A stretch of 64,000 bases of DNA from positions 372,001 to 436,000 of the forward strand of contig OZ037902.1 of the NCBI GenBank assembly GCA_964035575.1, given 5' to 3'. Both the position numbers and the translations under genes were made by a program. This document shows, one piece after another, positions 57,686 to 64,000 of the stretch; position 1 is the stretch's first letter, and each line of letters begins with the position of its first letter. Under the pieces are notes generated by a model. The model saw nothing but the letters and a program-made list of their open reading frames with translations, ran no database searches and was not told where the DNA came from. Source of the DNA: Rhynchopus sp. YZ270_cl-10. Lineage: Eukaryota; Euglenozoa; Diplonemea; Diplonemida; Diplonemidae.

Positions 57686-58223
57686 CAGGGGTCGCGCTAA
57701 CTTGCTACCGACTACCGTAGATTTTTGGCGATTTTGCTCGGTACGTTTTTTTTTTTGCAAAACCGGGGTTTCCTTACTAAAACCGGAGAAACTCATATTT
57801 CATAGTAAAGGTACTATAGCGTGTTTTTGCACACACATGTGACCCCACCGTGGAGAGCAATTGGCTCGCGCAATCAAAAGAACGCAGAGAAAAGGGAAAA
57901 GAAAAAGACAAAAGTTGGGTACCGTGCGCCTGCGGCGCTACCTACTGTTCAGTGGTGTCAAAAACACCACAATTTCATCTGAAGCTGGGTTTTCAGACCT
58001 GAAAATGACTCTTGTTTAAGTATGGGTTCATATTTTGTGAAAATTTAAGTCACTAAATTATTGTCCATTTTTCCGAATATGCCCCACCACAGCCTGGGAT
58101 TGGCTCGGAAATACCACAAAACACCGTTTTTTCACCCCCTGGTGCACAGCTGTTTCAGGTACGTTTTTTGGTACCGTTTTTCCATTTTTTCGCCGATTTT
58201 CCCCAAAATTAGCGCGACCCCTG
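57686..58223. mobile_element. Non-autonomous hAT-type transposon, 538 bp
   Basis: The ends CAGGGGTCGCGCTAA and TTAGCGCGACCCCTG are inverted repeats flanked by the exact 8-bp duplication GAGCTGAC (57678-57685, 58224-58231). A GTACCGTGCGCCTGCGGCGC hairpin lies near 57920, as in the elements at 3198 and 7375. No coding capacity. Confidence 0.85.
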
Positions 58224-58231
58224 GAGCTGAC

Positions 58232-58480
58232 AGGTAGAAAATGTGGCTACTTAAGACAAATGGTTCCGGCTAGCCCACACAGCATAACATGACGTTAGGA
58301 ATAACGACAAATGAAAAAAAAAGTGACGGCGATAGATTAATAAAAAGTGGAGAATAGTTATTGACACAGGCACCTCCGACTACATACAATGCCAGCCCGA
58401 AGGGTGCAACCTGCAAAGCCGCAAAGGGTCGCTACAACCACCACTGCAGGGAATGCTTGCGTCACCTTTGTTTGTCTGTA
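58232..58480. other. Spacer
   Basis: No gene. A short GGCTAGCCCACA motif near 58270 also occurs in the duplicated block (56030). Confidence 0.35.
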
Positions 58481-58485
58481 TTTAT

Positions 58486-59635
58486 TGGTGCTTCCCGGGG
58501 GGTATGCATTTCAAATTTTCAATTCAATTCACAACTTTTCACCACCCTTTTTTTGCTCGTTGGGGAAGCTTTTAAACGCCGGCATTTGCATTTCCGGAAT
58601 CCGTCCGGCCAGTGGTGGGGTCAATTTGCCGAACACAGGTACACCACATCACGTGCTACCTTGTGAATCCCAGCGTACCCCTCAATGGGTGGATCACCAC
58701 CCCCAGGGCGTTCGCCCCGGGGCGAAAAATATTTTTTTTCGTTAAAAAAATCTTTTCCTGAAAAAATGACATTTTATTTCGCCCCAGGGCTTCGCCCCAC
58801 CGGGGCGAAACCCTGTATAAATAAATAAATAAATAAATAAAAAAAGGGGGAAAAAAAAAAAAAAAGAGAGAGAGAGATTTCTCCCCACCACCCTGTAGAC
58901 CCCCCCGGAGGGGGGGTCGCAGAGGGGTGCATGTCCACTGTACTCAAAATCATCCGCAAACCCGCCTGCCGTGAGAGGAAGTTTCCCCAGCACTCCCGCT
59001 CGCTCCTCAATCCTGCAGTCTGCTGAAGGTGTACCGTACCCCCTGTTATAGAAGGTGTCACTGCTCGTGTCAACTCTACTTTCAACGGCAGAGAGTTGAA
59101 AATAATCAAAATAAGGATGAAGTCTCATATGACAGATGCCTCTCTTGTACATCTGTTTGATTAAACAACACAAAGAGACCCTCAGTGAGGGGGGATTGAT
59201 GAAATTCTCCATCGTTTTGCTGGTTTTAGTATCAGGAAAGTTCAGCTGTAATATCACTTGTGCTGGGGAAGGGATCACGCGCAAATAGCAAATTTTTTTT
59301 GACCATTCAGTACCAGGGATTCACCCCACGAACTAACTTCTCTCCGGCGGGAAAATTTTTTTTGACCTATTTTAAGCACTAGTAAAAAAACGAAAATTTC
59401 GGGGTTTTTGGCATTTCGCCACGATCAGGAAAAAACGATGGCGATAGCGAACGCCCTGACCACCCCACTCAAAAAAAAAAAACACACACAAAAAATCAAT
59501 TCACATCGTTTCACAACGTTTCCCACTTTTCACAATTTTTCACCCGCCTTCACAATTTTATAGCGGTTTCCATGTTGTGAAAACTTGTCACATTTTGTGA
59601 AAATTTGTGAAATGCATACCCCCCGGGAAGCACCA
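58486..59635. mobile_element. Large TGGTGC-family element, 1150 bp
   Basis: TGGTGCTTCCCGGGGGGTAT plus TGCATTTCA is repeated inverted at the right end. The exact 5-bp duplication TTTAT flanks it (58481-58485, 59636-59640). The interior has GGGGCGAA hairpins (58700, 58780), (AAAT)n, and the segment 58556-58633 shared with the piggyBac-like element (22089-22165). No transposase recognised. It shows that the small family members derive from a larger unit. Confidence 0.8.
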
Positions 59636-59873
59636 TTTATAGCACATAACAGATGCAAAAACCCTCCCGAATTATTCTATGCGGCGACCAAGTACTGTAG
59701 TACAAATGTTGGAACGCTGGGGAGGGTTTTTTTGAGCGTTCTAACAATTGCTGCGCACATCAGCTTTGGGGGATGTCCCCTTTTTCTTTTTTTTTTCCTG
59801 TTTGGGTTTTCATCCAAAAAAAACCCAGCAATCTTTTCTTGTCATCGATACTAACACGACGCAAGTTAGTATA

Positions 59874-62317
59874 TCACTGGGTGAGTTTGGCTTGCACAGG
59901 TGGTGTGTAATTGGCCATTCCTGCGAGCATCCCTCTGTCGTGGTAGCACATCAAACACTTCTGTTCCTTCTGGAAAGTCTCCCACATCTGCATCTGGCAC
60001 GCGTCCACTTTCCCAACAGTAATCCTTTCAAATGCGGCAGGCACCTCATCATGCTTCTTGCTGCGGTACAGGTCCGCAATCTCCTTGAAGGGGTCCTTGC
60101 CCTCTCCTTCCATCTGGTACATCCTGTAGAAAAAGGGGGTTAAAAAGGTTTCGTGCGATCCTGCGTCGCGTTGTATGTGTGTAAGCAGACAAGACTCTCT
60201 GGATGGTCACCTTTGGAGTTGGTGCCATAGAGTCATTCGTATTAAAGTTCATGAAAAGCATACCACTCAGCATCCTCGCACACACGCTCTTCCAGCAAAG
60301 CGTGGGCAATAACAACGTTCCCCGCAGGCGTGAGCACAAAGGCAACAGTGCGGATGAGGAACCTGTCGAACAAAGCGTTGGCGATTCTGTCACAGCAGCA
60401 GAAGGTCGTGGTCCCCTCCCGAGACAGCTGCACCGACGCGCCAAGGACGTAGCGCAGCTGGTTCTTCCCCGCCTCACCCACAACAGCAAAGTTGCGGAAC
60501 GTCTGCGACCCAACGTTCCCATGCCTGAAGGAACGGTGCACAACACCACAGCTGCTGCCTGCAGACCGCAGCATAAGTGCAACAGCACATGCACGCGAGT
60601 CAGAGTCCATGCACTTCTTTGCAACGTTGAATGAGATCAGGAATGTGCACGGGTCCATCGACGAGCATTGATGGAGCACGCCGTGGCCTTGCTGCGCGGC
60701 AGCCTCAATGCTACTAACCACTTTGGCGTAGGTTGCGGCGGAGTCGGCTTCGATGGTGTCCTTGATCTTCAACATGACCAGCGCACCAGAGGCACTGCCC
60801 GACAGTACCAGGGTCGTTGACACGCCGCTGTGCACCACATAAGATGAACACGTTGTGCGTGAAGCAGAGGAGTCATCCTTCTTGTTGCGGGGTGTTGGCT
60901 GCTGGGAGGCTGACGCCTCCGTAGCTGATTCTGGTTCGTCCACGAAGAGATGTGTCGGCAGGAAAGCCTTGTACTCAGCAAGACTCTTGATGCAGAACCG
61001 GATAGCGTCTTCCACAAGGCACACCTCCTTGCACCCAAAGGCAGGGCTCTCCTTCAGCATGCTGGCAGACGTCACCAAGTCCATCATCTGCAGAGGTGCA
61101 ACAGCAAGCGCAAGTTTGCGCAGTGGGGACGCAATGAGGAAGATCTCAAGCAGACCAATCACAACGTCAAAGACAAACACCGTCACCGCAAAGATGATGA
61201 ACACCGTAACTGCGCTGTTCATCTGTGACTGGATCGTCGACACGTCTCTGTACCACACCAGGTAGATGCTCGGCAGCTTGTCGTCTGGGTGCGACGACTG
61301 CTCGTGGATGAGTGCCTGCGACATCCAGTGGTCGCCGTCTGCCGTCGACGCACGCACAAAGCTCCCGGGTGCGGTGTTGTTCAGCCTCCGCACCACGTCC
61401 TGCGCAACCTTGGGCATCTGCCACAGGTACCGCAGACAAGGGTGGAACTCCATCAGGTCGTCGCCACGTGTTGCGTCCTTGCAGTTTGGGTCTGGACGTG
61501 CCTCGGGAAAGTTCCCAGCAAACACAGCGCTCAACGCACCCTTCGCGTTCGAGGCCAACATCAGGTGTGAGTCGGGTGTGTGGTAGGCAGTCAGAATCTC
61601 GTCCCACTTCGACAGCAGAAAGTCGCAGGCAATCAGAACACTGTAGCCAGCAAACAGCGGGTTCGGGATGTTGTTCACAACCACTGCCAAGTCCAGGAAT
61701 GCGTACGCGTTGCCGTCCGAGGAGAACCACACAGACGGCTCCGTCCACACTTCCATCGCATTGTGCGCCGCAAACCGGTTGCTTGAGTAGTTGTAGATGT
61801 TGTCTGTCTTCAGCCCCGTCACAGGGTCCAGTGCGTGGCACATGATGCACGGCTTCGCACACTCCGTCGCAGGGTCGTCCACACCAGGAAGGTGCTTGCA
61901 GGACACGTACTCCCTGTCCCCGTTCTTCAGAGGGTCGTACCACACCGAATCCTGGAAGCCTTCCCCAGTCGCGTTGTTGTAGCCAATGAACTGTCCAGCC
62001 TCAAGCCCGTCTTGCCCACGCTTCAGGTCCGTGAACACACGCTCCTTCACCCACATCGACATGTCAGCTGGGTTGTTCAGACCCTGGTACTGTTGCAGCA
62101 TGTCCCCGTAGCTGCGACACGTCCACAGCGTTTGGTCAAGCGCCCCTTTCGTGCTGTCACCCAACGCCTGCAGATCCGACTGACTCACCTCCTCCACTGT
62201 GTCCGTCAGCACCGAGAGCCCCTGGTAGTACATCACCAGACCACCTCCAAGGGACGCAATCGTCGACGTCATCCCCGTGAATATCACGAACCATGTTGTT
62301 GAGAACCTGACAGGCAT
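59874..62317 (-). CDS. Receptor with degenerate class III cyclase-like domain, copy 2 (767 aa)
   Basis: Exon 1 is 62317-60264, the intron (140 bp) 60263-60124, exon 2 60123-59874; the same split Trp codon as copy 1. Same topology: membrane segment, sensor-like extracellular domain, second membrane segment, cyclase-like domain. The extracellular half is almost identical to copy 1 (one visible change, T to M in NPADMSMWVK). The juxtamembrane linker (about 415-535) is strongly diverged. The cyclase core (about 545-665) is again near-identical, and the final exon is only distantly similar (MYQMEGEGKDPFKEIADLYR against MYQMESESNDPMKAIGELYR). This mosaic suggests gene conversion. The product may detect an external ligand and signal through, or regulate, a cyclase; activity is uncertain. 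Confidence 0.75.

Positions 62318-64000
<1,683 letters not shown>

Overview
The window reads as nuclear DNA of an intron-bearing microbial eukaryote whose lineage I cannot assign. Gene bodies are compact and GC-richer. The DNA between them is AT-rich, full of A/T/C/G homopolymer runs and loaded with transposons and short hairpin repeats. Introns I could place by reading frame are 43 to 352 bp, nearly all starting GTATG (or GTACG) and ending CAG. No rRNA, tRNA or CRISPR array was found.

Host genes: eight were recognised and all lie on the minus strand. They are a CCCH-type zinc protein (9623-10894), an unrecognised 371-aa protein (18092-19207), a five-exon 947-aa protein with a Lys/Ala/Glu coiled coil and helical repeats (32173-35400), a three-exon DHHC-palmitoyltransferase-family membrane protein that has lost the catalytic cysteine (38381-39773), a small secreted protein (43503-44042), a YghU-like glutathione S-transferase (48710-49549), and two tandem copies of a two-exon receptor with a degenerate class III nucleotide-cyclase-like domain (52553-55226 and 59874-62317). 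The copies lie in a segmental duplication with an offset of about 7.1 kb that runs off the right edge of the window.

Mobile DNA makes up much of the rest. Ten elements have hAT features (ends CAG...CTG, exact 8-bp target duplications). Two of these (25632-28345, 45573-48216) carry spliced transposase genes; the first looks intact and the second has one apparent frame slip in a T run. The others lack a recognised full transposase: one is a relic with transposase and LINE fragments, one carries an unexplained 253-aa ORF. There are also giant TA-flanked foldback palindromes (two essentially identical 1189-bp copies plus a related 1391-bp one), a TTAA-flanked piggyBac-like element filled with satellite, TA-flanked elements full of TATAAGTCCG motifs, a pogo-like MITE, and a family with TGGTGC...GCACCA ends and 5-bp target duplications for which I have no superfamily.

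The most unusual layer is a set of 35-115-bp hairpin modules (called A to E here) scattered between genes and in two introns. A and B share a CTCTCGTG loop while their stems differ with pairing kept. Modules A to D lie almost entirely on the plus strand, opposite to the genes. Nested insertions give a relative chronology: foldback palindrome, then hAT; A module, then hAT; hAT, then smaller foldback.
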